A stretch of 63,622 nt of DNA. It comes from Verrucomicrobiales bacterium. Its GTDB lineage: Bacteria; Verrucomicrobiota; Verrucomicrobiia; Verrucomicrobiales; DEV007. Shown here one piece after another: positions 1-9,001 of the stretch. The stretch lies in the NCBI GenBank assembly GCA_016795385.1, contig JAEUHI010000091.1, forward strand, positions 1 through 63,622. The letters run 5' to 3'. The notes beneath the pieces are model-generated. The model was given only the letters and a program-made list of their open reading frames with translations, was not told the origin of the DNA and searched no databases. The translations under genes and the position numbers were made by a program. Position 1 is the stretch's first letter; the number at the start of each line of letters is the position of its first letter.

Positions 1-1
1 C

Positions 2-640
2 GTCACCTTCTTCATGAACAAACGATGCGATCGCGTCGGCACCCTTTGGGAAAGCCGCTACAAAAGCGTGCTCGTCGAGGATGGGGAAAACGCCCTGCTC
101 ACCGTGGCGGCCTACATCGATCTCAATCCGGTGCGGGCGGGATTGGTGAAACGGCCGGAAGACTACCGCTGGTGCGGCTATGCGGAGGCGATGTCGGGTG
201 GTCGCGGGGCGAAACGGGCACGCGAAGGGCTCGGGCGCATGCTCGGCGAGGCGCTCAGCGATCCCGACTTCCGGGACGACTGGAGATTGACCTCGGCCCG
301 CTACCGGGTGCTGCTCTACACCGAGGGCGAGGAAGTGAAAGGTGATGAAAGCCTCGGCATCGCGTCGCGACGCGGCTTTGCGGAGTCGGAAGTCGAGGCG
401 GTGGTGGAGGCCAAGGGAGCGATGCCTCTGGCCGAGGTGCTGCGCCACCGGGTGCGGTATCTCTGTGACGGGGCGGTGCTGGGCTCGGAGGCGTTTGTGA
501 ACGAAGTTTTCGAGCGGGAGCAGGCCCTGCGGCAGCGGTTCGGGGAAAAACGCAAGAGCGGAGCCCGTCGCATGCGCGGAGCGGATTGGGGGGAACTGCG
601 GGTGCTGCGCGATTTGCGCAAGGATGTGATCGGGGATTGA
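2..640 (+). CDS. REP-associated tyrosine transposase (Y1_Tnp, IS200-like), 5' end cut by window edge
   Basis: The frame is open to the left edge, so the N-terminal part, with the HUH metal-binding histidines of the family, lies outside the window. The visible part carries the family's typical blocks: GTLWESRYKS near the start, then AAYIDLNPVRAGLV, whose tyrosine is the expected catalytic residue of Y1 transposases, and a downstream YRWCGY block. The C-terminal 120 residues are basic and poorly conserved, which is common in RAYT proteins. The family is known to nick single-stranded DNA at REP palindromes. No IS ends are visible downstream, so it is probably a single-copy domesticated RAYT rather than a mobile IS. 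The next gene is convergent, 12 bp away. Confidence 0.85.
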   Translation, partial: VTFFMNKRCDRVGTLWESRYKSVLVEDGENALLTVAAYIDLNPVRAGLVKRPEDYRWCGYAEAMSGGRGAKRAREGLGRMLGEALSDPDFRDDWRLTSARYRVLLYTEGEEVKGDESLGIASRRGFAESEVEAVVEAKGAMPLAEVLRHRVRYLCDGAVLGSEAFVNEVFEREQALRQRFGEKRKSGARRMRGADWGELRVLRDLRKDVIGD

Positions 641-652
641 CCTTTCGCTCCA

Positions 653-2998
653 CTACGGCGTCCCACCCTTCAAATGATGGTCGAGGAATTCAAAGGAGCC
701 CGCTCCGTTGATCGAATGGCCGCCCTGGAAAAATTCAATCTCCGTCCGGTCCTCGAGCCCGAAACGGGCATAAAGATGGCGCACGCGGGCGTATTCGTGC
801 GCCACCCAGGCATCGGTTGACACGAGATCGTGATGCCCGCGTTCCACGAAAAAGGGGCGTGGAAAAATCAATGCCGCCATCTCTCCGTAGTCGAAGGTGT
901 TGCCAAGATTCCAGTAGGGCATCTCCCACTCGATGCTTTTCATGAAGCCTCCGGGGAAATCCGGATCGGCGACTTTCCGTGTCCAATGGTTGAAATCGCC
1001 CGAGCAAATCGAGAGGCAATAATCCGGTATTACCGCCGGAACGCGCACCGCCGTTTCGCCGCCGTAGCTGAGCCCGTAAAAGGCGATTTTGTCAGGATCG
1101 ACTTCAGGAAGGGTCTTGAGCCAATCGAGCTGTTGCCGGTGGGAGGCGACGATGAAGCTGAAGAGCGTTCCTCCAATCAGGTTCGCCTTGCGGTCGAGCC
1201 ACCGATAGCGGTCCTCGTGTCGGTAGAGGTTGTGGGGTGAAAAGGTGATATAGCCCCGTTCCGCCAGCCGGGCCGCGAAGTCGTTGTAGGCCGTCTTCCC
1301 GGCGTCAATGCAGTCACGGGGCACCCCATGACGCCCGTGTTGACAGACGACCATGGGGCGACGTTCGCCATCTTCGATTCCCTTGGGCACAAGGAGGACA
1401 CCCCACGCCTCCAGCTCCGGATAGATATCGAGCCCCACTTCCCACATTGTCCATGCTTCGCTCTCTTTCAGTTTCCGGGTTCGGGGATTCAGGGGAGCGC
1501 GATCCTCAGAAAAGGTCCCGATGATTTCATTTTCAAACCGGGTCCGCCATTCCTCCGCGCGGGTCATGAAGTTCATCGGCGAGAGCGTGGGATGCTCTTT
1601 TTCCGTGGACCATTGCCCGGGCCGCAGTCCGGGCTCGGCCGCGTAGAAGAAGAATTCCTCCCGGGTCTTTTCGGAGGCATCGACGAGACTCTGCACATGC
1701 GCCTCCATTCCGAGGAAGATCCTTTGATGCCGGGCGGCAGGATCGAATCCGCTCCGTTCATCGATGACGAGACCGAGCGGAGGCGTGCGGTCCACTTCGG
1801 GTTCGAGACCCATCGCCTGGAGAAATCCCGCGACCGAGGGGGAATCGCCGCGAGCACCGTCATTCGCTTCGTTCAGGAAGAAGGATGGCGGCGCGGCGAA
1901 GGCGTTGAGTGTCTTTCCAATCCGTTTCCATTCCTGTTCCACTTCCGCGAAGGGTGGGGTGGTGATCCCGCCTTTTTGATCGGCCACCTCCGGAAAGGCC
2001 GTGTGCTCGACGAGGAGGACGCGAGGGGCGATGAGGGCCGCGACCGATGCGTCGCCATGTTCGGGAAGCAGATTGAAGAGATTCCGATGGATGGGCTCGG
2101 ACCAGGCCGCGTCCCGCGGGGAGAACGCTCCGCTGACAAAGGCGTGGTCGATCCGCGGATCGAGCGCGGCGGCATACAGGGCGGCCCGGCCACCTTCGCC
2201 GTATCCGGCCACCGAAACCTTGTTGCCGGGAAACGCCATCTCGAACCAATCGATCGCGGAGAGCACGCTTTGCACCTCGTAACCGAGCGGGTGACGTCCC
2301 ATCTGGAAAGCCTGTCGATAAATCCATTCCCGATGGCTCTGGGAGGTCTTCAGGATCGCCTCGTCCGATCCTGACAGGCCTCCAAAGAGGGACCGGTTCA
2401 CCGGCACCGGAATGATCAGCCGGAAGCCCGCCATCGCGAAGCGCAGACCGATTTGTTGTTTGGGCTGGAGCCGGGGAGTCATGCCCAGGAGATCCTCGGG
2501 TGTCTCGTCGGCATCGGGCAGCAGCACCATCAACGGAGGGGAGATGATCCCGCCCTCTTCATCGATGGGGTTGACGTAGAGTCCCTCGGCGCTGAACCCA
2601 GGCAGGACTTCCCAGCGCACCGCGTATACCTGGAATCCAGGTCCTTCGGCGACCTTCGCGGTGCCCGGCTCTCCGATGAAGGAAACCGGATCCGAGGCAA
2701 TGAATTCGAGCTCGGAAGGGAGGCGCTCGTCGACGACCCCGAGCTTGCGGGCTAGTGAGGCGCGGGATTCGCGGATGGATGCTTCGCGCGCCACTTCATC
2801 AAGGGGGAATGCCGGTGTTTTGGCCGCGGCTTCGGCGATCTTTCGTTCCACGAAGGCGTGGGCACCATCCATGATGCGCACCGACGGATCCTCTTCCGTC
2901 CAGTCCAGCAGAGCCGTTCCTGGCAGGGATTCCGCTGCCTGACCGATCGACGCGGTAACGATGGCAAGTGCGGTCGCGGAGACGAGGGTGCGGTTCAT
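653..2998 (-). CDS. Secreted two-domain alpha/beta hydrolase (dienelactone hydrolase / acetyl-xylan-esterase-like)
   Basis: This 781-residue protein begins with a signal peptide (about residues 1-22) and contains two alpha/beta-hydrolase-like halves. The C-terminal half has a normal nucleophile elbow, GLSYGG, at about residue 641, followed by a PFFVERGHHD acid region and a GGHSI histidine near the end. In the N-terminal half the corresponding elbow at about residue 266 reads GYGEGG, so the nucleophile serine is replaced by glutamate and this half is probably non-catalytic. Such proteins in Planctomycetes and Verrucomicrobia are thought to deacylate polysaccharides in the periplasm; the substrate here is unknown. 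The start overlaps the stop of the upstream DUF4403 gene by 4 bp (ATGA), so the two are likely translationally coupled. Confidence 0.85.
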   Translation of the reverse strand: MNRTLVSATALAIVTASIGQAAESLPGTALLDWTEEDPSVRIMDGAHAFVERKIAEAAAKTPAFPLDEVAREASIRESRASLARKLGVVDERLPSELEFIASDPVSFIGEPGTAKVAEGPGFQVYAVRWEVLPGFSAEGLYVNPIDEEGGIISPPLMVLLPDADETPEDLLGMTPRLQPKQQIGLRFAMAGFRLIIPVPVNRSLFGGLSGSDEAILKTSQSHREWIYRQAFQMGRHPLGYEVQSVLSAIDWFEMAFPGNKVSVAGYGEGGRAALYAAALDPRIDHAFVSGAFSPRDAAWSEPIHRNLFNLLPEHGDASVAALIAPRVLLVEHTAFPEVADQKGGITTPPFAEVEQEWKRIGKTLNAFAAPPSFFLNEANDGARGDSPSVAGFLQAMGLEPEVDRTPPLGLVIDERSGFDPAARHQRIFLGMEAHVQSLVDASEKTREEFFFYAAEPGLRPGQWSTEKEHPTLSPMNFMTRAEEWRTRFENEIIGTFSEDRAPLNPRTRKLKESEAWTMWEVGLDIYPELEAWGVLLVPKGIEDGERRPMVVCQHGRHGVPRDCIDAGKTAYNDFAARLAERGYITFSPHNLYRHEDRYRWLDRKANLIGGTLFSFIVASHRQQLDWLKTLPEVDPDKIAFYGLSYGGETAVRVPAVIPDYCLSICSGDFNHWTRKVADPDFPGGFMKSIEWEMPYWNLGNTFDYGEMAALIFPRPFFVERGHHDLVSTDAWVAHEYARVRHLYARFGLEDRTEIEFFQGGHSINGAGSFEFLDHHLKGGTP

Positions 2999-4488
2999 GG
3001 AGTCTCCTTCTTCAGATCCAGCCGGCTGATTCGTGTGCTCATGTCGCCGGTGGCGCGGATCACCAGAACGATGCCGGGATCGGGCTCGCCTCCTTCGGAT
3101 TGACGGGTCACCGTATAGATATTCGTGAGGCGGACTTCGAGATTTTGCAAGGACACCTCCATGCCTTCCGGGAGATCCGAGCCGGCGATCGCCTTTTGAA
3201 CTTCCTCGTCCAGCTCTTCCTTGTAGTCGTTCAGATCGACCCTCAGTTGCCCTTCGAGGCCTTTTACGAGCAGCTCCTGCAGCAGCCAGGTGGCCGCCGA
3301 GGTCAGTTGGTCGCGGGTCTCCACGGTCAGTTCCACTCCGGTGAAGCCGAGAGTCTGCTTTTCGTAATCGATCACGGGACGACCGCGCACCCAGATCGTG
3401 CCGGCGACGCCTCTGCCAAGCCGCGAGCGATCCGCCTCGAGATCGAGTTTCAGGTTCAGATAGCCGCCTTGGCCCACCTCCGCCGCGAGCCCCTTCACCT
3501 GGATCTTCGTGCCGATCCCTGTATCGATCTCAAGTTCCTCCTTGGCGAGCACCTCGTTGAGCTCCGCCATGCGAATCACCAAGGGCAAACGCAGGTCCGT
3601 GCCGGTCGAGCCAGTCAAAGGCGTCACGTCCGGGAGTGGCACCACCGTCGGTGCGGTCGGCGCGCGGTTGAGAACATAAGTCTCCGACTCGATCGCAACG
3701 GACAGCCCGATCTGCTCCGGTTGCGAGTAATCGATCGGACCAAGGAGGATGCGGCGGGGCTGGACGCTCACCCACAGAGCGGGATCCTTCGAGACCTGTT
3801 CCACGAGGTGGGCCTCGTTCCAGAATTTGGTGACTTCGCGACGGAGGTTCAGACTCTTGCGCAGGGCGGGCGTGATCTTGCGCGTCTCCTTCTGCAGGTA
3901 TTGGCCAAGGCTGCCGCCGAGGAATTCACCGATGTCGATGCGGCCGAGCTGCCCGAGTTGCAACACGGCTTTGTCGAGCTGCAGCTCGGGCACCAGATTC
4001 GGGTTCACATTCCAGTCGGGCAAGACCTCGGGAGTGATCGTGCCGCCCGCCTTTCCACCGAGATCCGCGCTGCCGTTGAGTGGCACCGTCAGGATCGCGG
4101 CATCGAGTTCACCGGCGAGGTCTGCCTTTCCGTCGAAGGGCACCGAGAATGCGAGGCCGTTGCCCGTGTTCCGGAAGGCGATGGTTCCCCGTTTCACGTC
4201 CCACGAGTAGGCCCCTTTCTTGATGCGCTTGTGGAAGTTTTTCGTCTCACTGCCTTGAAAGGTCTCGGGCACCTCCGCGTTGGCCAGTTCATCGAGCAAG
4301 GTCACCGGAATGACAATACCGAGTCCCAGGAGGGAGGTCTCCGGCTTCGGCACGTCGTATTCGCCGATCGGAGTGCCGCTCGGAGCCGCGACGGAAATCA
4401 GGCGGGGACCGAGGATCCTTGCCCAGACAAAGACGCCGATGAGGGCGAGCAAGGCGAGGAGCGAGAGAATGAGCAGGATTTTTTTCAT
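2995..4488 (-). CDS. DUF4403 family protein, membrane-anchored
   Basis: This 497-residue protein has an N-terminal hydrophobic segment (about residues 4-24) that should anchor it in, or export it across, the inner membrane. The remainder is rich in beta strands with repeated Asp/Leu patterns and resembles DUF4403, a family proposed from structure to have a lipid-binding TULIP/SMP-like fold. No catalytic motif is visible. It is the first gene of a two-gene unit with the hydrolase at 653-2998, which it overlaps by ATGA. Family assignment is from overall sequence character, so moderate; the reading frame itself is secure. Confidence 0.75.
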   Translation of the reverse strand: MKKILLILSLLALLALIGVFVWARILGPRLISVAAPSGTPIGEYDVPKPETSLLGLGIVIPVTLLDELANAEVPETFQGSETKNFHKRIKKGAYSWDVKRGTIAFRNTGNGLAFSVPFDGKADLAGELDAAILTVPLNGSADLGGKAGGTITPEVLPDWNVNPNLVPELQLDKAVLQLGQLGRIDIGEFLGGSLGQYLQKETRKITPALRKSLNLRREVTKFWNEAHLVEQVSKDPALWVSVQPRRILLGPIDYSQPEQIGLSVAIESETYVLNRAPTAPTVVPLPDVTPLTGSTGTDLRLPLVIRMAELNEVLAKEELEIDTGIGTKIQVKGLAAEVGQGGYLNLKLDLEADRSRLGRGVAGTIWVRGRPVIDYEKQTLGFTGVELTVETRDQLTSAATWLLQELLVKGLEGQLRVDLNDYKEELDEEVQKAIAGSDLPEGMEVSLQNLEVRLTNIYTVTRQSEGGEPDPGIVLVIRATGDMSTRISRLDLKKETP

Positions 4489-4642
4489 GACTCGAAATCA
4501 GGTTTGGATGCTTCCACGTCGCACGCGAACGAGGAAGGGTGGCGGACTCCTTCGGGTGGCATGAACAGGCAATACCTGATGCCGCCCTTTCTTTCAAAGT
4601 CTTCCGGTAGGAAACTTTCCACGTAAAGGGAGGACTTGCATC

Positions 4643-5428
4643 ATGCTGGCGAAACGGGACATCATCGATTGGGGCGCACGATTCTTCGGGGCGGCGGCAC
4701 GCTCGCGCTTGCGATGCGGACACCTCCTCGTGGAAGTGAGCGGCGGCGAAAACGAGGTCTGCCTCGCCTCCAAACGGCTCAGCGATGAAGAGGCCGACAC
4801 GGAAATCGATCGGGATGAGCCCGTTTCGTGGACGAGTTGGGCCGTCTGTACCGGTGCCAAAGGGGTGAAGGTCCTGCCCGGGTTGCCGGATTTGCCGGTG
4901 CTCGCCCGGCAGGAGCCTCCTTTCCAGCTCCAACCCGGCGAGGAGACCCGCGTTTACCTGCGTATTCCCGTCTCCGTGCAGGTCTGTCTCGGCGAGCGGG
5001 ACGATGAGATCCTCGCCGAGTTTCCCAGCGAGACGATGCCGCGCGTGTGGTTTGGCGAAGCGCCCTCTTCGGAGGAATGTTACCAGTTGGGAGCTCCCGC
5101 GAGCCGCGGCATTTTCACGGATTTGGAAGCCTCCGAAGTGCAGGCCCCTGTGCTGATCCGGAATGAATCCCGCGAGGTCCTCGACGTCACCCAGATCTGT
5201 CTGCGGGTCGCACGGCTGTCCGTCTATCGTCTCGGCACCGCGCTCTGGACGAATGAGACGATCGCCCGTTATCAGGGTGGCATGAATCCCAGCCGGCTCA
5301 GCGTGAAGAGTGGTGCACCGGTCGAGGCGGCCTACGCCAAACTCCTCGCCGGTCCCCGTGTGAGTGGTCCCGAGACGATCGTCGGGCGGACCTTCCGCTC
5401 CTTCCGGCGATGGGCCGACTGGCGGTGA
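4643..5428 (+). CDS. DUF432-like cytosolic protein
   Basis: This 261-residue soluble protein has no signal peptide or membrane segment. A good ribosome-binding site (AGGGAGGA at about 4628-4635) precedes the ATG. The beta-rich middle with a PVLIRNESREVLDVTQICL-type block and a basic, aromatic tail (FRSFRRWADWR) resembles DUF432, a family of unknown function often found beside mechanosensitive channels. Here the neighbours are a divergent DUF4403 gene and glpK, while an MscS-like gene lies 25 kb away. No function can be given. The gene is confident, the family name less so. Confidence 0.6.
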   Translation: MLAKRDIIDWGARFFGAAARSRLRCGHLLVEVSGGENEVCLASKRLSDEEADTEIDRDEPVSWTSWAVCTGAKGVKVLPGLPDLPVLARQEPPFQLQPGEETRVYLRIPVSVQVCLGERDDEILAEFPSETMPRVWFGEAPSSEECYQLGAPASRGIFTDLEASEVQAPVLIRNESREVLDVTQICLRVARLSVYRLGTALWTNETIARYQGGMNPSRLSVKSGAPVEAAYAKLLAGPRVSGPETIVGRTFRSFRRWADWR

Positions 5429-5495
5429 GCCCATTGATCTTTTCGCCGTCGGCGAAAGAAGTTGCCCGTCCCACTTTTGCCTTTCCTTCGCGGAA

Positions 5496-5527
5496 GGGGA
5501 TTTCGTAGTCTGTTTCGCGAAATCCCC
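5496..5527 (+). promoter_or_regulatory. Perfect 10-bp inverted repeat abutting the glpK start codon
   Basis: GGGGATTTCG at 5496-5505 is exactly complementary to CGAAATCCCC at 5518-5527, with a 12-nt loop. The right arm ends one base before the glpK ATG. No Shine-Dalgarno sequence is present between arm and ATG. In mRNA it would fold over the initiation region; in DNA it could be an operator. Its role is unknown. Confidence 0.6.
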
Positions 5528-7006
5528 ATGTCCCACATCCTCTCCCTTGACCAAGGCACGACTTCGTCGCGTGCGATCCTCTTCGATCATGCCGGCACCC
5601 CCGTCGCCGTCGCCCAAAAGGAATTTCCCCAGATTTTTCCCCGGCCAGGCTGGGTCGAGCACGATGCCTCGACGATCTGGTCGACGCAGTTTGGAGTCGC
5701 TGCCGAGGTCCTGACAAAAGCACGACTGAAACCCTCCGACATCGATGCGATCGGGATCACGAACCAGCGCGAGACCACGGTGGTGTGGGATCGCGAAACG
5801 GGCAGACCCATCCACAACGCCATCGTCTGGCAGGATCGCCGCACCGTTCCCATCTGCGACCGGCTGCGCAAGGCGGGTAAAGACAAGCTCATCGCGAAAC
5901 GCACCGGTCTCATCCTCGACGCCTACTTTTCGGCGACCAAGGTGCAGTGGATCCTCGATCACGTGAAGGGTGCCCGCGCCAAAGCGAAGGCCGGCAAGCT
6001 CGCCTTCGGCACGATCGACTCGTGGCTGCTCTGGAATCTCACGGGAGGCGAGGTTCACGCGACGGATCCGAGCAATGCCTCGCGCACGATGCTCTACAAC
6101 ATCCACAAGCAGGCCTGGGATCCGGACTTGCTCGCGCTCTTCGACGTGCCCGCGTCGATGCTGCCGGAAGTGAGAAGCTCCAGCGAAGTCTACGGGACGA
6201 CGACGGGGCTCGGTCATCCCATCCCGATTGCCGGAATCGCCGGCGACCAACAGGCGGCCCTCTTCGGGCAGGTCTGCACGAAGCCGGGCATGGCGAAGAA
6301 CACCTATGGCACGGGTTGTTTCATGCTGATGAACACGGGTGACAAACCCGTCGTTTCGAAAAACCGGCTCCTCACCACCATCGCGTGGCGCATCGGCGGC
6401 CGTACCGAATACGCCCTCGAGGGTTCCATCTTCATTGCCGGAGCGGTGGTGCAATGGCTGCGCGACGGTCTCGGGATCATCAAAAACGCGGCCGAGATCG
6501 AGGCGCTCGCCGCGTCCGTGCCGGATACCGGCGGCGTCTCCCTCGTGCCCGCTTTTGCCGGACTCGGGGCTCCTCACTGGGACGGTCATGCCCGCGGCAC
6601 CATCACCGGCATCACCCGCGGCACCACCGCCGCCCACTTCGCCCGCGCCGCTCTCGAGAGCATCGCCCTGCAAACGGTGGATGTGTTAGGGGCGATGCAG
6701 GCCGATTCCGGCATCCGCCTGAAGGAGCTCCGCGTCGATGGCGGGGCGACCGCGAACGATCTTCTCATGCAGATGCAGGCCGACTTCGCCGGCGTTCCGG
6801 TGGTGCGCCCGCAGGTGACCGAGACCACCGCGCTCGGCGCCGCCTATCTCGCGGGCCTGGCGGTCGGATTCTGGAAGAACACCACCGAGATCGCCTCACA
6901 GTGGCAGGCCGACGCCCGCTTCAAGCCCGCGATGAAACCGGCCGCCCGCCGCGCCAAATTCGAGGCCTGGGAGACCGCCGTGCGGCAGACGAAGGCACAT
7001 GGGTGA
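5528..7006 (+). CDS. glpK: Glycerol kinase
   Basis: This 492-residue FGGY-family kinase phosphorylates glycerol to sn-glycerol 3-phosphate in the cytoplasm. It begins with the ATP-binding motif LSLDQGTTSSRAILFD, has the GITNQRETTVVWD and NAIVWQDRRT substrate segments, an AGDQQAALFGQ block, and the C-terminal LRVDGGATANDLLMQ FGGY signature. Length matches the family (about 500). An upstream in-frame start exists at 5462, but conservation begins at 5528. No glycerol facilitator or GlpD is adjacent; the gene stands alone between a DUF432-like gene and a convergent sulfatase. A perfect hairpin immediately precedes the start. Confidence 0.97.
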   Translation: MSHILSLDQGTTSSRAILFDHAGTPVAVAQKEFPQIFPRPGWVEHDASTIWSTQFGVAAEVLTKARLKPSDIDAIGITNQRETTVVWDRETGRPIHNAIVWQDRRTVPICDRLRKAGKDKLIAKRTGLILDAYFSATKVQWILDHVKGARAKAKAGKLAFGTIDSWLLWNLTGGEVHATDPSNASRTMLYNIHKQAWDPDLLALFDVPASMLPEVRSSSEVYGTTTGLGHPIPIAGIAGDQQAALFGQVCTKPGMAKNTYGTGCFMLMNTGDKPVVSKNRLLTTIAWRIGGRTEYALEGSIFIAGAVVQWLRDGLGIIKNAAEIEALAASVPDTGGVSLVPAFAGLGAPHWDGHARGTITGITRGTTAAHFARAALESIALQTVDVLGAMQADSGIRLKELRVDGGATANDLLMQMQADFAGVPVVRPQVTETTALGAAYLAGLAVGFWKNTTEIASQWQADARFKPAMKPAARRAKFEAWETAVRQTKAHG

Positions 7007-7029
7007 GGGAACGTTCTGCGATGCGTCGA

Positions 7030-7060
7030 GGGAACGGATTACCGTCCCAACTATTTTTCC
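7030..7060 (+). terminator. Possible terminator between glpK and the convergent sulfatase gene
   Basis: GGGAACGG at 7030-7037 pairs with CCGTCCC at 7041-7047 with one bulged A, followed by CTATTTTT (7051-7058). The T-run lies on the glpK strand and inside the last codons of the opposite gene. The stem is short, so this is a weak call. Confidence 0.4.
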
Positions 7061-8946
7061 TTCGCTTTCCCCTTAGGACTCCCGAGCCACTCTCCGGCAA
7101 AATAGACCAGACGCCGCTCTCCTTCACTGCCGGGCTTTGCCGGCGTGAACGCCGTCGCCTCGAAGGGATGGGCGACGGGGGCGTGTTCGTGAAACAGGGC
7201 AGCCGATTGCAGGGCGATGAGACGCTCCACCGGATCGTCGGTGCCATTGTGGATTCCGACGAGGGCGGGTCGCGGATCGATCGCACCGGCCAGTCCGAGA
7301 AACTCCGCCGCCCGAATCCGCACCGGAACGTGAGCGTCGCGGAGGAGAGGGCGGACAGCGTCGATGAGCTCCGTCGCTTCCACCCCGTAGGCCGAACAAA
7401 CGGTCGCCGCCAAGAAACGGATGCTGGCATTTTCCGACTTCAGCGCGACGCGCAATGCTTCCTCGTTTTCGACGCAGGGTGCGAGCATGAGATCGGCCGT
7501 GTCGATCAAAGCCGCGATCTCCGGGGCACGGGCGCGACCCCAGGCCACCGGATCGTTCATCGCTTCGGCGACGAGAACGCTCTCGGGATAAAAGCCGAGA
7601 TCGGGCATCGCCTTGAGCCGCTCCCGCAAGTCGTTCCGCATCGCGAGGAGACGATCGCGGTGTGCGGGATCGGCGGCGAGGTTGCGGGTCTCGTGCGGAT
7701 CGTTCGCGAGATCATAGAGGGCCTCGGGGCTTTTCGCCTCGAAGAACGCCCGTTGATCCGCGCCGAGGCGTCCCTCGTCGTAAAGATCACGCCACTCGCG
7801 GTAAGCCGCCATCTGGTAGCGGTAGTTGTTTTGCAGCGCCTCGGGCTGATAGGGCTGATAGTTCCTAACATATTTCCAATCGCCCTTCCGCAGCGAGCGG
7901 GAGAGATCATATTTTTCATCGAAGCGATCCGATGATCCGAAAGCCGAGTCGCGTGTGGCGAGGCCTGCGGGGGTGATGCCCTCGCCAAGGAAAGGGCGGC
8001 CGTCCATCAGGTCCGGCACCTTCACGCCCGCGAGATGGAGCACGGTGGGGCCGAAGTCGATGAAGCTGACAAACGCCCCGCTGCTCGAGCCGGGCGCGAG
8101 GGGAGAGAGGTATTGCCACTTCTCCGGAATCCGGATCACCAGAGGCACGTGCAGCCCGGTTTCGTAGAGGTAGCCCTTGCTGCGCGGCAGGACCCCTCCG
8201 TGATCCCCGAAATAGAAAATGATCGTGTCGTCGAGCAAGCCATCGGCCTCGAGCTTCGCCACCGTCGCGCCGACAATGTCGTCGATCAGGCGGATTCGGT
8301 CGAGATAGCGCGCCTTCGTGTAGCGGAAGAGCGGGGTGTCGGGGAAATAGGGAGGTAAGGTGACTTTGTCAGGATCATGTGCCGTCATCTCGGTGGCCAT
8401 GATCCCCGGATCGAAATGCAGGCTGCTTTCGTGCGATTCGGCGTGGCTTTCCATGTGGAAGAAAGGCTGCGCGGGATCGGGACGGTTCCGCCACGAAGCC
8501 TTTTTCGAGGAATCGTCCCAGGCCGCGGGATCCTTCGCGGTGTTGTAGTCTTCCTTGGAATTGTTCGAGGTGTAATAGCCGGCCTCGCGAAGGAGACCGC
8601 TGAAGAGACGAAGGCCCTCCGGCAGCTTGGCGGGCTCGAGACGACGGTGCGACATCGTGCCAAGGCGCGGCGCGTAGCATCCCGTCGCGAGCGTGGTGCG
8701 CGCCACCGAACAGACCGGCGCATTGGAGAAGGCGCGGGTGAAGGTGATCCCTTCACGTGCGAGCGCCTCGATGTTCGGCGTTTCGGTGCCTTCGGGATCG
8801 AAGAGTTTCAGGTAGTGCTTCGAATTATCCTCCGAAACGATCCAGACGATGTTGGGCCGGTCGGCGGAGATGGCGGACGATGCAAAGTGGGGTAGCAGGA
8901 GCGATGCGGAGAGGGGCAGCAAAAGGCAGCGGAGGCGGGGGCTCAT
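7051..8946 (-). CDS. Secreted sulfatase with C-terminal HEAT-like region
   Basis: This 631-residue arylsulfatase-family protein (ATG at 8946; the frame extends 18 bp upstream to a TTG) has a signal peptide (about 1-28). The N-terminal metal-binding segment is PNIVWIVSEDNS, and the formylglycine site is Cys79 in PVCSVARTTLATG, a CxxxR variant in which the usual proline is valine, as often seen in planctomycetal sulfatases. DHGG near residue 255 completes the metal site. The last 130 residues contain repeated helical pairs resembling HEAT repeats. It would remove sulfate from a glycan outside the cytoplasm; substrate unknown. A formylglycine-enzyme-like protein is encoded at 22020-23435 but seems catalytically incomplete. 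Confidence 0.93.
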   Translation of the reverse strand: MSPRLRCLLLPLSASLLLPHFASSAISADRPNIVWIVSEDNSKHYLKLFDPEGTETPNIEALAREGITFTRAFSNAPVCSVARTTLATGCYAPRLGTMSHRRLEPAKLPEGLRLFSGLLREAGYYTSNNSKEDYNTAKDPAAWDDSSKKASWRNRPDPAQPFFHMESHAESHESSLHFDPGIMATEMTAHDPDKVTLPPYFPDTPLFRYTKARYLDRIRLIDDIVGATVAKLEADGLLDDTIIFYFGDHGGVLPRSKGYLYETGLHVPLVIRIPEKWQYLSPLAPGSSSGAFVSFIDFGPTVLHLAGVKVPDLMDGRPFLGEGITPAGLATRDSAFGSSDRFDEKYDLSRSLRKGDWKYVRNYQPYQPEALQNNYRYQMAAYREWRDLYDEGRLGADQRAFFEAKSPEALYDLANDPHETRNLAADPAHRDRLLAMRNDLRERLKAMPDLGFYPESVLVAEAMNDPVAWGRARAPEIAALIDTADLMLAPCVENEEALRVALKSENASIRFLAATVCSAYGVEATELIDAVRPLLRDAHVPVRIRAAEFLGLAGAIDPRPALVGIHNGTDDPVERLIALQSAALFHEHAPVAHPFEATAFTPAKPGSEGERRLVYFAGEWLGSPKGKAKEK

Positions 8947-9001
8947 GAAGCGAGCATGACGCAATCGGTCCGGGATGGGAAGGCCGGAGTTGCGCGGGGA
9001 A

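Noticed and set aside
4561..4626. Short frame MNRQYLMPPF... upstream of the DUF432-like gene
   Set aside because: Twenty-one codons with no ribosome-binding site. The small CAGG/CCTG hairpin there is too weak to call.
4289..6673. Long minus-strand open frame (794 codons) overlapping glpK and its neighbours
   Set aside because: It lies antisense to strongly recognisable genes (glpK, DUF4403, DUF432-like). Its translation is Arg/Gly/His-rich, typical of antisense reading in GC-rich DNA.
2132..8073. Near matches to the 9-mer (for example GCTGACAAA at about 2132 and 8065, CCTGACAGG at about 2388)
   Set aside because: One-mismatch forms of a 9-mer are expected by chance several times in this length, so they were not counted as copies.
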